Source: Arcuatula senhousia (taxonomy: Eukaryota; Mollusca; Bivalvia; Mytilida; Mytilidae). From it: a DNA stretch of 64,000 bases. Positions 26,228-39,932 of the stretch are shown here, in pieces. The position numbers were made by a program, and so were the translations under genes. The DNA lies in the NCBI GenBank assembly GCA_963971305.1, contig OZ020307.1, positions 62,617,702 to 62,681,701 of the forward strand, read 5' to 3'. Numbering within the stretch: position 1 is the first letter of the stretch; every line of letters starts with the position of its first letter. The notes under the pieces are model-generated. The model saw nothing but the letters and a program-made list of their open reading frames with translations, made no database searches and was not told where the DNA came from.

Positions 26228-29139
26228 TGATAAATCTATACTGCTCACGGATTCAGTAGATAACACAGTTCCAGGAAACCTGGTTCACGAACAAGATCCT
26301 TCTACTGATGCTGACTCTCATTAAATTATACATTAGGCATGTGTATGAGTTATTTGGTTCTAAACATGTGTATTATATATATATATGTATGTATAATTAA
26401 CTCTATTGTCATCAAATTACATACATGTATGTTTATACAAGTTCTTTTTAAGATTGAATGTCACTATTCGAGAAACTTTTTTAGGGCTAACTGTGATAAA
26501 CTTATATTTTTTTCTGTAGTTTTGTCATAAAATTATTTCTCGGGTCAAATAATTAGATGGATAGCGAAAGAGATATTTGAAATGTATTAATAACAATTTT
26601 ACCAACATATATCATAAAGATTATAATAAAGGGGTATAATTCTTGGATTTCTTGATAACTTCACATGGGGTACAAAATTGACAATAAAATGATATCTTTA
26701 TGTGTCTCTTTTAAAACTTTTCTTACATATCAATTTAACTATCAATATATAACAGTATGAATACTCAGGCAAAAGAAAACAGCTTTAATAATGATGATTC
26801 CTAGTCGATCAGTGTAACACTTAACATGCTTAAAGCTAGTTCACAATAAATCATGGCGTAGAATGTGACTAAAATGAAAAGTAAAAAACTTTTCTGTTTT
26901 ATTCTTTTTACTTTCCATAGTTAGGTTTAAGGTAGAGATAGAGGAGTAATTTGATTCATTAATGGAAGGTGTTAATTTATAACACATTTCTTAACAGAAC
27001 ACAGTTAAAAAGATCTGCTACTAAAAAAATTACTATTTTTCTGAATCTAGGTACAATAAAAAGCGATTTAAAAACAGTAATTTAGATTATTGTTGTTTGT
27101 TTTTAACTAACAAATGCTTATATTGCATGCTTCTTAATGTGTTAGATTTTTATCATATTATGACCAAACAAATTAAATATAAACAGTTTATGTTGCTTGT
27201 TCAAGTACAATGACAAATTTTTGACAAATTTAAGGATTCAATTTGCCCTGGTTAAAGGCAGGTCCATGTAAACATTTTTAAAGGTCTTGGATCATTTTTT
27301 GCAATAACCTTTAATGCACCTTTCTTTTGGATTTTCAAAGATCTGGACATAATGATTTAAAATGAGGGTGTGATAAAATTATATATGTGATAAATTGAAG
27401 TTCAATCTTTTATAGGGTTATACATGCATTTAGGTGCCATGATGATATGTTTAAGATTTGTATTGTGCCATTTCGAATAAACCTTGAGCTGTGATGTGAC
27501 CAATACAAATAATGGGCTACAATAGAAGGAAATCATTTAAGATGTGCCGAAATACTAGAATATATACTTAAGTGTCAATATTATATGTAGAAAATAAACA
27601 TTTCAGTAGAAGACAAAATTTTGTTTTAAAACAAATGTTCATTTTGTATTGATTATTGATATTTAGTGATTAAATAAAAGTAAATAATAAGTCACAAAAT
27701 GAATGCATAAAAGCAAAAAAAAAAATAAATAATGGTAAACATTTTTAAACTGAGCAAACAAATGACCTAGCTTAGCTTTGCATTTATAATTAAAACTATT
27801 TTAACAATGGTTTTGAAGCAATGTATGTGCCAATAAGTAATGCCGCTATACCGATGATTTTTTAATGTTATTTTATATCTGGATGCCATTTCAGTCTTTG
27901 TAATTAACTACAATGTAGTTACTTGTATAAAATGTACTACTACAATGTATTTAAAACAGAATATTGCATTTTATGTGCTATAATTTATAACTCATATATC
28001 AGTCGGATTGTTATAATTTGTATATGATTGTTATATTATTTTAGTTAATACATTCCATTCTATAAATTTCTTTGTTACAAAAATGAGAAGTTTATTTATG
28101 TGTATGTTTCATATGTAATCATAATCTGGAAATTTATGAATTCATTTTTGGTTTGCAAGACCTCAATCTTTTTTCATTACTTTACTTGAAAATTGTCTTG
28201 TCTGACAAATTTTAAATGCCATTATCATGAATATTGTAGTACTATCGTAGAGAGAAACAAGGCCAGATTTTTTTCTTCTGTTATCAAATCTTCTCTAAAA
28301 ATTATTTTGGTAGAAATATTTTGATCAGTAAAACCCTTATCAGGTGAAATTATTGAGATTATATTAACATTTCCTCCTAAATCTCCGTCCCATTTTATTT
28401 CTTTAAATATCTTTCTAGAATTTAGTTAAAATTATACTGGTAGTTAAATTTTTAGAAAATAAAATTTAGGTATGAGCTCTGTGTGTTGGATGAAATGATT
28501 TAAAAGGCTAAATGCAAATTTTAACATTTGCTCCAACACCTTAATAATTAAAATTAAGGTTGGTTAAACATGTTAATATCATTTAGATTTTGTTTATGCC
28601 ACACTGTATCACATGATACATCAAAAACCCAACAGATATGGGCATAACCCATCTATTCTCATTTAAATAACAAAAGAAAACAAGGAGTGCTGTAAGCAAG
28701 TTCACAACGGAATACTCCTGCTTCATATTTGACTCTATTTCCCCTTTGAAATCAAAGTCCAATTATCTCCCTTGAATGATAACCCATAACAAGGAAAATT
28801 CTTCATGCACATCTACATGTAGTGGGGGTTATCCTTTTGTGAGCTTGTTCACAGTATTCCTCGTAGGTGATTGTGCAGTGACCTGTTATGTCAAGTTTGC
28901 CTACTTTTCTGTCCTTCACATATGTTTTCTGAATAATTTTAGTTGCCATTTGTAATTTGTGTGTTCAAATTGTTATCGAGACTGCTGTTCATGTTTTAGT
29001 TTACAGTCCAAAAGTATTCAGCTGAATGCAATAATACTGATGAACATGTCATTTTTACATTGTTTTAATAAAATGAAATAAAGATAAATAATTTTTTTTT
29101 ATTAATTTATAGCAAAAAAAAGTTTATCTCATAGTTTCA

Positions 29140-29330
29140 TTGAAGCAGAGGGCATCCGAATGTCAAAGGCTGAAAGGGCAGAGACACAACCAGCAAACAC
29201 AAACAAGGACAAGACGAAAAAACCAGACAACCTATAAAACATGGAAACACAAAAACTACTGAATATCAGTTAACAACACCAACTCTAGTCGTAATCATAG
29301 TGAACTTAGGTGCTCCAGAAGAGTAAGTGG
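29140..29330 (+). repeat. Dispersed repeat remnant (GTCAAAGGCTGAAAGGGCA type)
   Basis: The block GAAGCAGAGGGCATCCGAAT followed by CTGAAAGGGCA matches, in inverse orientation, the insertion at 48600-48745 inside an ERCC6 intron. GTGCTCCAGAAGAGTAAG follows to the right. The autonomous source is not recognised. Confidence 0.5.
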
Positions 29331-30001
29331 TTCCTGCCTGCTACAGCACACCAGTCGCGCTGCCAATTTCCAATTCAGTGTGTCAAATCCGGTAAAGAAA
29401 GACAAAAAACCAACATCTGCACTCATCTGAGAGATGGAAATCCCATATTTGTCTATGATTTCATACTGCACAAAACAACAAAAGCAAAATCCAAAAAACA
29501 TATTGAGTGAAAAGATTTTATTAAAGTTTTAGTCAGTCATACTACCTGTTTGATGAAGAGAGTTTTAACTTTGTATGTTTGTCTGCTTGTTTATAACTCC
29601 TGTCACTAAGTTTTCTCAGCAGCAACATACAGAAGCTGGTAATTTTGTACATTGCTTTATCTTGAAGTACTTTGACCATTTCAATGATTTCAAAACTTTT
29701 ACAAAACACAAATACCCAACAGGTATAAAAACAAGTAATATGGTTATGCTGTATATGCATATTTTAAGGAGTTACCTTATATTGAATTTTACAATTGGAA
29801 ATATCCAAAAAAAGAAGAAGAAAGTATTAAAATTTATTGGTAATTTTCATGGTTGATGAAAAAATCACATATCCTAGTACAATGATGACGATTAATCCAG
29901 CAGTATTTTAATGATATCTGGATGGTCTAGAGACAAACCAAACAATAAAGTATGGCTACCTTAAAAAAGAATGTTCACAACTATGTTTGCTGAATATAAA
30001 T

Positions 30002-30007
30002 TTTATT
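30002..30007 (-). terminator. Candidate polyadenylation signal of the beta-lactamase-like gene
   Basis: Minus-strand AATAAA about 85 bases after the stop at 30092. Confidence 0.45.
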
Positions 30008-30091
30008 AACTAAAATATAAATTATTGCACCATTTCTTTTCTGACTATCACAACTTATTTATAGCACCACATAATTTAATATATAAATTTA

Positions 30092-33000
30092 TCATAGTCT
30101 GCTTTCTGATGATTTTTTAAACTGTTTATATTCATAAAATGTTCTTCTGTTGTTTATATGTGATATTTTTTCAATCTTATAAATACATTCATATAATGAT
30201 TGATACATGGATATCCATCGTTTATCATCGTCAGCTCCGCTACGTGACGAGGCATCCAGGAAGTTGGTAGCATAACAGAATCCTGTCTTGTACCTTGTGT
30301 CTGTCAAGGCCATCTGTCCACCATAGCCTCCGTGTCCAAAAAGATGCATGATCTAATTAAATAAAAATTAAACTCCTTCAGTTGAGTTACTTCCTACATG
30401 TAGGTACAAAACAAGGCTTAATGATGTGAGCAGTCAATTTTGTACGGACCTTTAAAGTTTTATTGTATTACAATGTATATGATCTTAGACCTATCATATT
30501 TTTTTCAAAAAACTATAACAAACTTTTTATTTAGAATTCCATAAATCAAGAACTATTAATTTTAATAACTGCGGTTTCATTATTGGGGTATCAATTTTCA
30601 TGGATTTTGGTGGGTGGCCTTGCCCCACATATCTGATATCAACAAAAGGAAATTCAATACTGATCTGTTTCCTGCAGACTTTAGAACCACAAATTTAAAA
30701 TCCACGAACTGATCCTTTTTCATCAAACCATGAAAATTGATACCCACAAAAATAAATGATTCCACATTACTTTTTCAAAGTCCCTAGCATTCACTGTTGA
30801 TGAAATAGTTGAGTAACTGATTAAGTGAAACTTATTAACTATAAAGTTATTTAAGCACATCATTCTTGACAATATTCTGTATATACATGTACATACTGGT
30901 TTTCCAGGTTCAGCTACAGGGAATACCATTGGTCCATAACTCCACATCCCATCCATACCAAAAGCCAGGTCTACCCCACCAGATACTACCTGTTCCATTC
31001 TATTTATAGATTCTTCAGACAAGAGTTGTTTCCCTTGATATGTTCCACCACAGGCTAAGATGCTGTGGAGTTTTGCTATAGCTTGAGCAGTACCATGGCC
31101 ACAGATAGAGCCTATTGGTAGTTTCTTAATATCAGGGTCATTCATTGTCCTGACCTGAAAAAGTTATGATTATTCAAAATAACTAAAATTAAAATCATCA
31201 AGGCCTGGCAAAAACATTACTTTCAACTCGTTAACTAAGATGTAATTTTTGTCTCGCCTGCACCTTGGTTGAAAAGTATAATAGCTAGGCATCTGATAAT
31301 TGGTATACTGACAGTTAAGGTAATGGTCTACACAACTGTCACCATGCCATTTGACGCTAACCCCATTTTTATACTCCAATGACTCTGCGAACTTAGGTCT
31401 TTTTTCAGGCCAAAAACTTCTTTGTAAGACTTTAGTGGATAATGAATTGCTTGAAAAGGATAATAGAAAGGAATCTGATATTTAGGATATCGATGAAGTA
31501 AACTAGGGTTTTTGCGTCCGTCACCATGTCATCTGACCTTGACCTTATCTTTACACGAAAGGGCTGTCATTATGTTTTTTTTTGTGTTCAGTCTTTTATG
31601 TTAAGCCTGTTTCTCAATCACTACAATATCAAAAAATCATTTTAGTAGGTCCACAGTAAAATGTCATTCAGTCACCTGCCAAATGACCTTGACTTTAATT
31701 AAAGTTTTAATGCATTTGTGATTTTGCCAACAGGTGAGAATAAATGAATGAATAGTTGAATAACTAGGTATTCGGTTGCTGCGGACAGGCAAGACATACC
31801 TTAGTGTTAACTTTTGTTAACTCTTGATTTAAATGAATACTGTAAGTGGTTTATTTTGTATTGATTCATATAAATGCAAAGTAAAACCGCTTATTTCTAA
31901 TTCACTTCAGATTCCACAGTTTACTGAAAATATAACTTTGTAACAGCAAAACTTGTTGCAGCAACTTGAATACATGTATAAGTAAATTACTTCAGTATGA
32001 GATCCTATCTTCATTTTAATTTTATTGTGTAAGATATCTACTTTACCAACTTACAGTAGAGAAGCAAGGGTATACTGAGTAAGCAATGACTCACAAATTC
32101 CTTGTTTTGTACTAAGATTAATTTGTAACAGGTTTTAAGATTCTTACACTTTTAAAGTCTGTTGGACATTGGCCAGTTAGTTTGAGGATTTCCATGTCTC
32201 CTCCAAAATTTTGTAAATAAGCTGCGGCATCAAACATCTTCCATAGAATAATTCTAGGTGTTCTGTAATGAAGTTCTTCTGGCAAACCAATGTAAAATTC
32301 TATATCTGTAAACAAAAATGTAACAACTGTTCACTTGACTTTAATTAACTTAAAATATATTCCCAACAAATAGTTAAGATCCATGCTTAATCATGTAACT
32401 AATATATACCAAACCTCGAAAACAATTAATAGTTGATAATCAGTTTCAAAATTTATATCAACACACAAAACAAACACAGATATAATGAATTAGTAACATA
32501 TCAGAAAAATGTATAATCACAATGGTCCTGATTTGGTACAAATATTCCAAAAGTAAAGGTGGTTTGGCCCAAGTATAAAAAAGTATAGATTATGGTGAAA
32601 TGATTATTCTGAAAACTGATATTTTGGATGTTATTGTCACAGTTAGACAGATATTACATACGGTAAAAAAAATGTGTGCTATGTGTGTGTGTTGGTGTTT
32701 AACGCCCTTTATCGACGCACCTGGGTCATGTCGGCGGTCAGTTTTAATGGTGGAGGAAACCACCGACCTTGGGCAGGTAACTGACAAACCTAATCACATA
32801 CAGTTGGGGAAGTCCCTTTTTTGTTCAATAGTAATAAATACAAACTGGACTCGAACAGCAGCTGAGAGGTGATCGGCTAGTGATCAATAGCGTGGTATTT
32901 AAACCAGCGCCTTAGACCACTCGGCCACCCAGGCCACCTTAATGTGTGCTAAAATAAGGGTCTGCTGAATATGCATATATTTAAATGAAAAACTTTTTTA

Positions 33001-36000
33001 ACTTATTTGATATATCACTTATTAAATGCCAAATGGTACAGCAATTTCCTCTGACATGAAATAATAATGTATCAATTAACAAAACCAACACAGCTTAGGT
33101 AGTTTAATACTGTAAACACACTTATTTCTGTGAGGTATTTATTTTCACAGATTTCCCAGTCAAGCTTATTCACAAAATTAAATTACCATGAAATGAAATG
33201 AAAAGAATAATGAGCAGAAATCTCAAAATAAAGTACCCATGAACTTGGGTGAAATTGTAAAATGTTATTGAGGAATACTGTAAATGTTTTTATTTTCAAA
33301 ATAAGTACATTTTACAGTATTACTCAATACTGTGGTTTCATTATTATTCGTTGGGTATCAATTTTCGAGGTTTTCATGGGTTGCCTTGACCCACGAAATT
33401 TGATTCCCCATGAAAAGGAAATATAACATTGATCTTCATGTTGCAAACTTCAGAACCACAAACTTAAGAATCCACGAACCTATCAATTTTCATTGATACC
33501 CACGAAAATAAATGAATCCACAGTAACATTTTTAACACCATTTATGCTCAAAATTTCATTTTGCACCTTTTTACATACCAAAGGGTAAAGCTATTTCTTC
33601 ATGAAAATACTGTGACAGTGTCCTGCCCTTGGGATCTGCCCGTCTTACTATCTGATCAAGATAGAGGGCAAAGGTCACAGGATGATAGCCATGATTGGTC
33701 CCTGGCTTCCACAGTGGTTTTTGATTGGCTAAAATATGACCTAGTTTATCTGGATCTTGGAGTATCATAGCCATGGGATACAGTTCATTGTTAGCGGATA
33801 AACCTGCCTTAAATTAAAACAAGACAAGTTGTGTAAATCACTCTATATATTTATCTATTTTCATGAACATCTTTGTACACGTAGAATATTTCAGGGGTGT
33901 GACTGTCTATTTTGAAGGCTGGCAGGCTCTTTTTCATCTGATTTTCAAAATGTTTTATGGATGCTGTGTCACGTACACTTATTCCATATTCTGTTGATTC
34001 ATTATTATTTGTGGGGGTATCAATTTTCCTTGTTTTGGTTGGTGTCTATAAACCACAAAATATCTGACAAAGTGTTATTTTCACATTGATTACAATAAGC
34101 TACACATATAAACCACGAAATTCAAATCCAACAAAATGTCTTTATTGGCGAACCACAAAAATTGATATCAACGAAAATAAATGAATTTATAGTATCTGAA
34201 TTATGTACAAAGAAAAGTTTCTGAGCATTTTGGGAATGAGAACTTATGCTTCAATACTTTTGGTTCAAAATGTTTTCGATTCAAATGCCGAAAATAAAGA
34301 GGTAACACATTGAAGTATGCATATTCAACAAACATAAATATTGTACCCAAATTAACAGATTAATGATACTCATTTTTGCAATTTGCATTTTTAACCCTAC
34401 CTTGTTGCTTATATACATTTCTAATGTAACATCTTCCTTTCCATTGTTGGCAAACTCAGGCCAGTATTTACAGACTTTCTCCTTATAGTCCAACAACCCT
34501 CTAAAATATAGAATTCAAATAATATATATTTATTAGCCACAAAAACAAGACCAAATATTTTTTTTTTTACCTATTCAACATTCTCAAAATTACATGCAGA
34601 ATCTTGAATAATGTTAAATATAAATTGTCTAAAAATTCTTTTCTTGAGATTAGAAAACTGTGATTTCAAAGCCACATTTTAAGTTAATAAGAAGCAAATG
34701 AGTGAACTTAAAACATAATAAATTTTATAGTTATCTCCCCTTAAAATATATGTGCCTTAATTTATGAAAATAATCAAAATATACTTCAATTCAAGCAACG
34801 CTTAAGTTTTATGCCTCTTATTAGAGTATATATGGACATATATATATCATGCATATAACTATCTAAAATTTGCCACACAATTGTTTTGATTTTTTTTGAC
34901 TGAAATGACTCTTATGACATGAAAACTGTTAAATCCATGAAAAATTAACTTGAATTTAGTTTCAAAAGCATGAAGTGCTCAATAAATGTTGGACATAATT
35001 TTAAACAGACTTGTGGAAATCCTGAGGAGACTGTGAATTTTATTTTTTTATAAAGTTTTATTTCTTCCTGACAATTCTAAGATGTGGGATCTTGACAAAC
35101 ATTATTACTTTACCTATCAACCATGTGTGCAATGACAACAGATGAAGCACTCTTTGTAGTCGAGTATACACAAGGCATTGTATCTTTCTTCCACAGTCTC
35201 TTAGCCTTAGGATCGGCATACCCTCCCCATAGGTTTACCACTAGCTCTCCTTTATAGTAGGTTGCAAACGTTCCACCTACTTCTAAACCATTCTCTAAGT
35301 TGGACCTGGAAAAGAAATACAGGGTATACCGGTACCTAATAATGCATTGAGATAATTTCTTCCAAGTTGATAAAACCATGACCATTGTTGAAAAAATTAC
35401 AGTAAAGTTCCAAGCTATCCTGATGCCTGTTCTGTCTATTCAACACTCATCAGAGAGGCCCTATCCAAAAGATTAAAATGCCAAACATGTAAAGAGCATA
35501 GAACTATAACAAGAGTTGACACTAAAGTATGTCTCGCCTGTCGGCACCATCACAGAACTCCTTGAAGGTCTAGCTGGGCCTTCAGAAAAGTTAAGGTCAA
35601 GGTCATGTGACAGGTGACAGAATTCCATTTAACAATCACAAAAATGTCTGAAGTGTGTTCTAGATACCATAGTTATAGAGAAACAATGAAAAAAAAAAAA
35701 ACATTAACTAAGTCATTCAACCATGAAAATGGGGTCAAAGTCACATTACATGGTGAGTCAGTTGTGTATACCATAATTTCCAAATATCAGATGCCTAGCT
35801 ATAATATTATACTTTTCACTTAACTCATTTTCCATCCAAAATCATTTAAGTTCACAAAGTCACTGAAGTGTGAAAATGGGGTCATGGTCACACAACATGG
35901 TGTCAGTTGTGTAGACCAAAACCCCAAATGTTTGTATACCAAATATCAGATGCCTAGCTATTATACTTTTAACTTAATTTATTTTCCACAAAAGTTTTAA

Positions 36001-37693
36001 TTGTTCCAAAATCATCTAAGTCGACAGAGTCACTGAACCATAAAAATTGTGTCAAGGTCACAGGACATGGTTTCAGTTGCATAGACCATAACTCAAGGTG
36101 TCTGTATACCAGATATCAGATGCCTAGCTATTATACTTTTCACTGAATTCACTTTCCACAAAAGTCTTACAAAGAGTTTTTTTTGCCCCAAAAAACATCT
36201 AAGTTCACAGAGTCACTGAACCATGAAAATGGGTCAGGGTCAAACGGCATGGCACTGGTTGCATAGACCATAACCCAAAGTGTCTGTATACCAGCTATGA
36301 GATGCCTAGCTATTATAGTTTTCACTTATTTCATTTTCCACAAAAGTCTTACAAATGGGTATTTTGGACTGAAAAATCATATAAGTTCACAGAGTCAGCG
36401 AACCATGAAATTGGGGACAGGGTCAAATGACATGGTGCCAGTTGCTTAGACCATAACCCCAACTGTCTGTATACCAAATATCAGATACCTAGCTACTAAA
36501 CTTACTTGGAATTCATTTTCCACAAAAGTCTTACAAAGGGATTTTTTGGCCCGAAAAAACATCTGAGTTTTCAGAGTCGCTGAACCATGAAATTGGGGTC
36601 ATGGTCAAACAGCATGGTGCCAGTTGCGTAGACCATAACCCCAACTGTCTGTATACCAAATATCAGATACCTAGCTACGATACTTTTCTTGGAATTCATT
36701 TTCCACAAAAGTCTTACAAAAAAGTATACGCCGTTGACGTCGCTGCCGGAAAGTAATACCTATGTCTCGCCTTCAGGGACTTAAGTCGCAGGTGAGACAA
36801 AATCCAAAATATGAGATTGAGTAATCAAAGATTGTGGCATTTTAGACTTTGCTAAGATATTATTTTAGAAATAATTGTATTTAAAATAGAATTCATTTTA
36901 TTGTCTCAATTATTGCTTCTTTAAACACATTTATGTATCAAAGTTTTTGGCATTTAATAATAAAGAAATCTTGAAATAAAAATTACAACAAAGTTTCAGT
37001 CAACAAATATGTCTTTCCAACTCATCAGAGGCGCTCTACCCAAAAGATTGAAAAAGCCAAACACTTTATGAATATGAAGAGCATAGAACAATTAAAAAAT
37101 GCCAAACTGAGCCAAATCATCACTTACATCTATTGACCTTTCACTGGGGTAAAAGAACCTTAGGGTTTTGACAATTTTGAAATTTAAATGGATAATCTAT
37201 AGTTTTGATGGGTTCGTTAACACAAAGGAGTTGATTTCAGAGCAGGCTAATCCCAGGAAAAGTGCAACTACTCCTTAAAATACTTGATGGGTTTTGATAA
37301 AATTTTAAATGCTGGTTTAATCAAGTGCAGCTGTTGGTGGACATTTGTTGTAACACATTTTGATAAAAAAATTCACAATTTCTTTTCAGTAAAACCTAGG
37401 GTTTATGTAACAATTAAGCATTTTATGATACATGTATTAGATTTTGAATGCATTGGCCATTGCAAATAAATATCTAAACATTTAAACAAACTTTTAAAGT
37501 TAACATACATGTTTGTACTTTTCTGACTACTGTTACTATAAACATAACACATGTATAGTTCATACCTGAAAACTTCCTTCACCTTTTCAAATCCTGTCTT
37601 CACAATACCATCTACATGGACTGGTTTCTTGGTTTTAGACATCTTTTTATGACTCATTACAATCTTATAAAATATTTTCTTTTTGCCATTCAT
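30092..37693 (-). CDS. Beta-lactamase-like serine hydrolase (animal LACTB/LACT-2-type, class C/EstB fold)
   Basis: Seven exons on the minus strand: 37693-37566, 35305-35114, 34500-34401, 33807-33579, 32305-32148, 31154-30897, 30352-30092. They total 1326 bases (441 aa) and are in phase throughout. The nucleophile motif S-x-x-K is S91-T-T-K94, the tyrosine motif is probably Y181-H-P, and the third motif is H362-G-G (HxG in place of KTG), as in esterase-like relatives of class C beta-lactamases. Also typical are NKAGL (139-143) and GHGGYGGQ (361-368). No signal peptide; the N-terminus is basic, so it is probably intracellular. The natural substrate is unknown; animal relatives act as peptidases or esterases rather than on antibiotics. 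The start is fixed by an in-frame TGA just before the ATG. A 3' splice site lies 6 bases upstream, so the 5' UTR has at least one more exon. It is convergent with RASSF. Confidence 0.9.
30567..30768. mobile_element. Palindromic MITE, CTGTGGTTTCATTATT family, copy 1
   Basis: About 200 bases with inverted ends (TGCGGTTTCATTATTGGGG versus AAAATAAATGATTCCAC) and inner ATCAATTTTCATGG / CCATGAAAATTGAT arms. It lies in the last intron of the hydrolase gene. Confidence 0.7.
31251..31800. mobile_element. Family 2 element, short copy
   Basis: GTCTCGCCTG at the left and ACAGGCAAGACATACCTTAG at the right, the latter being a degenerate inverse end. The interior shares, in inverse, the ATAGCTAGGCATCTGAT block of the copy at 35520. 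In the intron between hydrolase exons 5 and 6. Confidence 0.65.
32693..32938 (-). mobile_element. tRNA-derived SINE with Meta/V-type core
   Basis: Minus strand: GGCCGAGTGGTCTAAGGCGC is a clear class II tRNA box A, followed by a partial box B (GTTCGAGTCC). A body follows that on the plus strand reads TTTTAATGGTGGAGGAAACC, resembling the conserved central domain of mollusc SINEs. In a hydrolase intron. Confidence 0.7.
33328..33525. mobile_element. Palindromic MITE, CTGTGGTTTCATTATT family, copy 2
   Basis: TACTGTGGTTTCATTATTAT at the left and AATAAATGAATCCACAGTA at the right form terminal inverted repeats. Inner arms contain GGGTATCAATTTTC and its inverse. Hydrolase intron. Confidence 0.75.
33991..34194. 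mobile_element. Palindromic MITE, same family, diverged copy 3
   Basis: CTGTTGATTCATTATTATTT at the left and AATAAATGAATTTATAGTA at the right, with inner GGTATCAATTTTCC arms. More decayed than copy 2. Confidence 0.6.
35520..36801 (+). mobile_element. Family 2 element, long copy
   Basis: Left end ACTAAAGTATGTCTCGCCTG, right end TCGCAGGTGAGACAAAA. About six internal tandem units of 160-185 bases, marked by GATGCCTAGCTA near 35789, 35950, 36118, 36300, 36486 (as ATACCTAGCTA) and 36668. A GCCGTTGACGTCGCTGCCGG block precedes the right end. First hydrolase intron. Confidence 0.75.
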
Positions 37694-39305
37694 TCAACTC
37701 TGTCAAAAAGTAAAAATAATTTACAAGCATCACAAACACTGCATTTTCTTCAATGAATTTGTAAATACAGACCTGTCAAGTGTCACGCACCTCGCGTGAG
37801 ACTCACGCATCTATTCGGCAATTCGGCGGCAAATTTCTTTGATCTTTTAATTTTTTTCTTTGATCTTTCAATTTTTTGAGAAATCTCACGCATGCAGCTC
37901 ATAAAAACTTGACAGGCCTGTAAATAGCAGTTTGATGTGGATAAATGAACAGGCTGATTACTTGAGAGAATCTGCCTATATGTGCCTAAGCAAAAAAACA
38001 ATTGTGAAAATAATGAATAATTGTCATTCTACACATGTAAGACAGATTCATTTAAAATGTCATTATCATTTCATTAATTTAAATTTTGACCTTTATACAT
38101 TGTATCAGGTCTTATCAATTTCAGTTATAAAAAGCTTCTAAATTTCAATTAATAATAGATGTAAAATTATATTATTTTTTTTATATAACCCTAATACTTT
38201 AAGTAAAATCATGTGTAAGAAATACAAACTAACCTGGATTTATGTAAACATGTCTACAGGTCAAAATCTAGGACATAGAAGTGTATATTGCTGATAACAT
38301 TTCTTACAATAATAGATTAGGTAAACCAGGATGGAAATAAATTCTTATATTAAGTTATTAACATAATTGTTTCAAAAAAGATAACATAGACTTAATTTAG
38401 CATGTAAATAATCTTACAAAACTTTACATGTAGGCATTATAAATAGTTCACATTCTTTAAAACAATTGTGATTTATCTCCCCTTTCCCAAAATTTTATCA
38501 TTTTCAAAATACCTGCCTTGAAAGTCTTCGACACTTGCTTGAGAAGTAAATGTTTGTCATTCCTGTTGATTATTATTAATAGAATGAATGATTAAATAAA
38601 GTAGGCTGCTTCTGTTTGATGTATCATGTATCTTAATCATAAGCAATTTAAAAACAAAACCTGTACGATTTAAGGACAAAAATAAGATATCTACAATTCA
38701 TAACATATATTCTGGTTAAGTCTTTGATCACAATCTATATTAGTTTTTTATTAGTTCAGAACATCAGTTCCAAAGATCACATTGAGTATACATTTGAAAT
38801 TCTATGTACTACTCAAGTTTTTCTAATATCCATCTCCAATATTTTAACTTTTTAGCTGTAGCATCTCTTACACATGGTCTTCAAAAGCATTACTTATGCA
38901 TATTATACTTTGTAAAAGTGTTCTATAATGAATGATATTGAACAAGAAAGTTTATGAAGTCAACATGCATGACACAAAGTCATGAACAATTACCAAAGCA
39001 AACATATTCTGCATTTGTTGTTGTTCTTCCTCCTACAGTTTCTATATTAGATTAAACTGATGCTATGAATAAAATAACAAAAGGCTTTTTATCTTTTATT
39101 GAAAGAAAGAATGCATCCTGCTGTTTCAACAAAAAAATAAATATTATCAAAATCATAATCACTAACAGTTCAAGAAAATAGCACCAAAAATGTTTCCAAT
39201 ACAGGTAAATAGAGAAGAAACAGTAAAATTGACATATCAAATGGTGATTGGACAGTAATCCCTATGGATTCTGTAGTTAAACTTGAATATGACATACATT
39301 TATAT
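37694..39305. other. Upstream flank of the beta-lactamase-like gene
   Basis: No coding exon seen. Minus-strand donor-like sites at 38234 (CAG|GTTAGT) and near 38514 (CAG|GTATTT) could end a 5' UTR exon, since the first coding exon has its own acceptor. A MITE lies at 37766-37922. Confidence 0.4.
37766..37922. mobile_element. MITE with TACAGACCTGTCAAG terminal repeats
   Basis: TACAGACCTGTCAAGTGTCA at the left and ACTTGACAGGCCTGTA at the right are inverted. Inner TCACGCAT / ATCTCACGCATGC blocks repeat near both ends. About 157 bases. Confidence 0.75.
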
Positions 39306-39744
39306 TTTTTTTAACAATTTGCAACTCCCATTCAGCAATTATCTGGATTAGGTTTTTAATATAATAATAGTTTTATAGATGAAAATTCAAGGGCTTTCAA
39401 ACCTCATATACATGTATTTGCTCACACTTAAAACACTTGTACACAGAAGAGCTTTCAACACAATTTCACACTAAAAACAAAATGCCAATTATCTTTTTTT
39501 TCTGCCTTACAACCAATTAAAATTCCTTAAATACACACAATCTTAACATTTTTTTTTATTATTAACAGAACACATATGAGGGAAATTTAAGAGAAAAAAA
39601 AATTGAAAAAATAATGAAAATGAAGTTGTTAAAATTTTATAGTCTTTTTTTCATATCAATGATAATTTTTGCCAGCAAAATTTGAAAACTTGAGTTGATA
39701 ATAATACAATGACATTTTGTTCTGCAGATGTACAAAAAAATATG

Positions 39745-39932
39745 TACTGTGGTTTCATTATTATTCGTGGGATATTAAATTTTATGGTTTTCTTTGGTGG
39801 CCTAGGCCTTGAACCTTGAAATTTAATAACCAATGAATTGATCTGTAAGTCAGAGACAATAGAACCACCAAATTAAGGAACCACAAACTGATCCTGTTCC
39901 ATCAAACCACGTGAATAAATGAATCCACAGTA
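39745..39932. mobile_element. Palindromic MITE, CTGTGGTTTCATTATT family, copy 4
   Basis: TACTGTGGTTTCATTATTAT to AATAAATGAATCCACAGTA, in the left copy of the 1125-bp duplication. Confidence 0.7.

Larger units (their letters stand above)
26204..30091. other. RASSF 3' flank / possible long 3' UTR; convergent intergenic space
   Basis: 3.9 kb of AT-rich sequence between the RASSF stop and the minus-strand hydrolase stop. No coding exon is supported. The left part may be a long 3' UTR. A repeat remnant sits at 29140-29330. Confidence 0.5.

Noticed and set aside
29295..29856. Frames of 66-93 codons between RASSF and the hydrolase gene
   Set aside because: They overlap a dispersed repeat remnant or AT-rich flank and show no homology, codon bias or splice signals.
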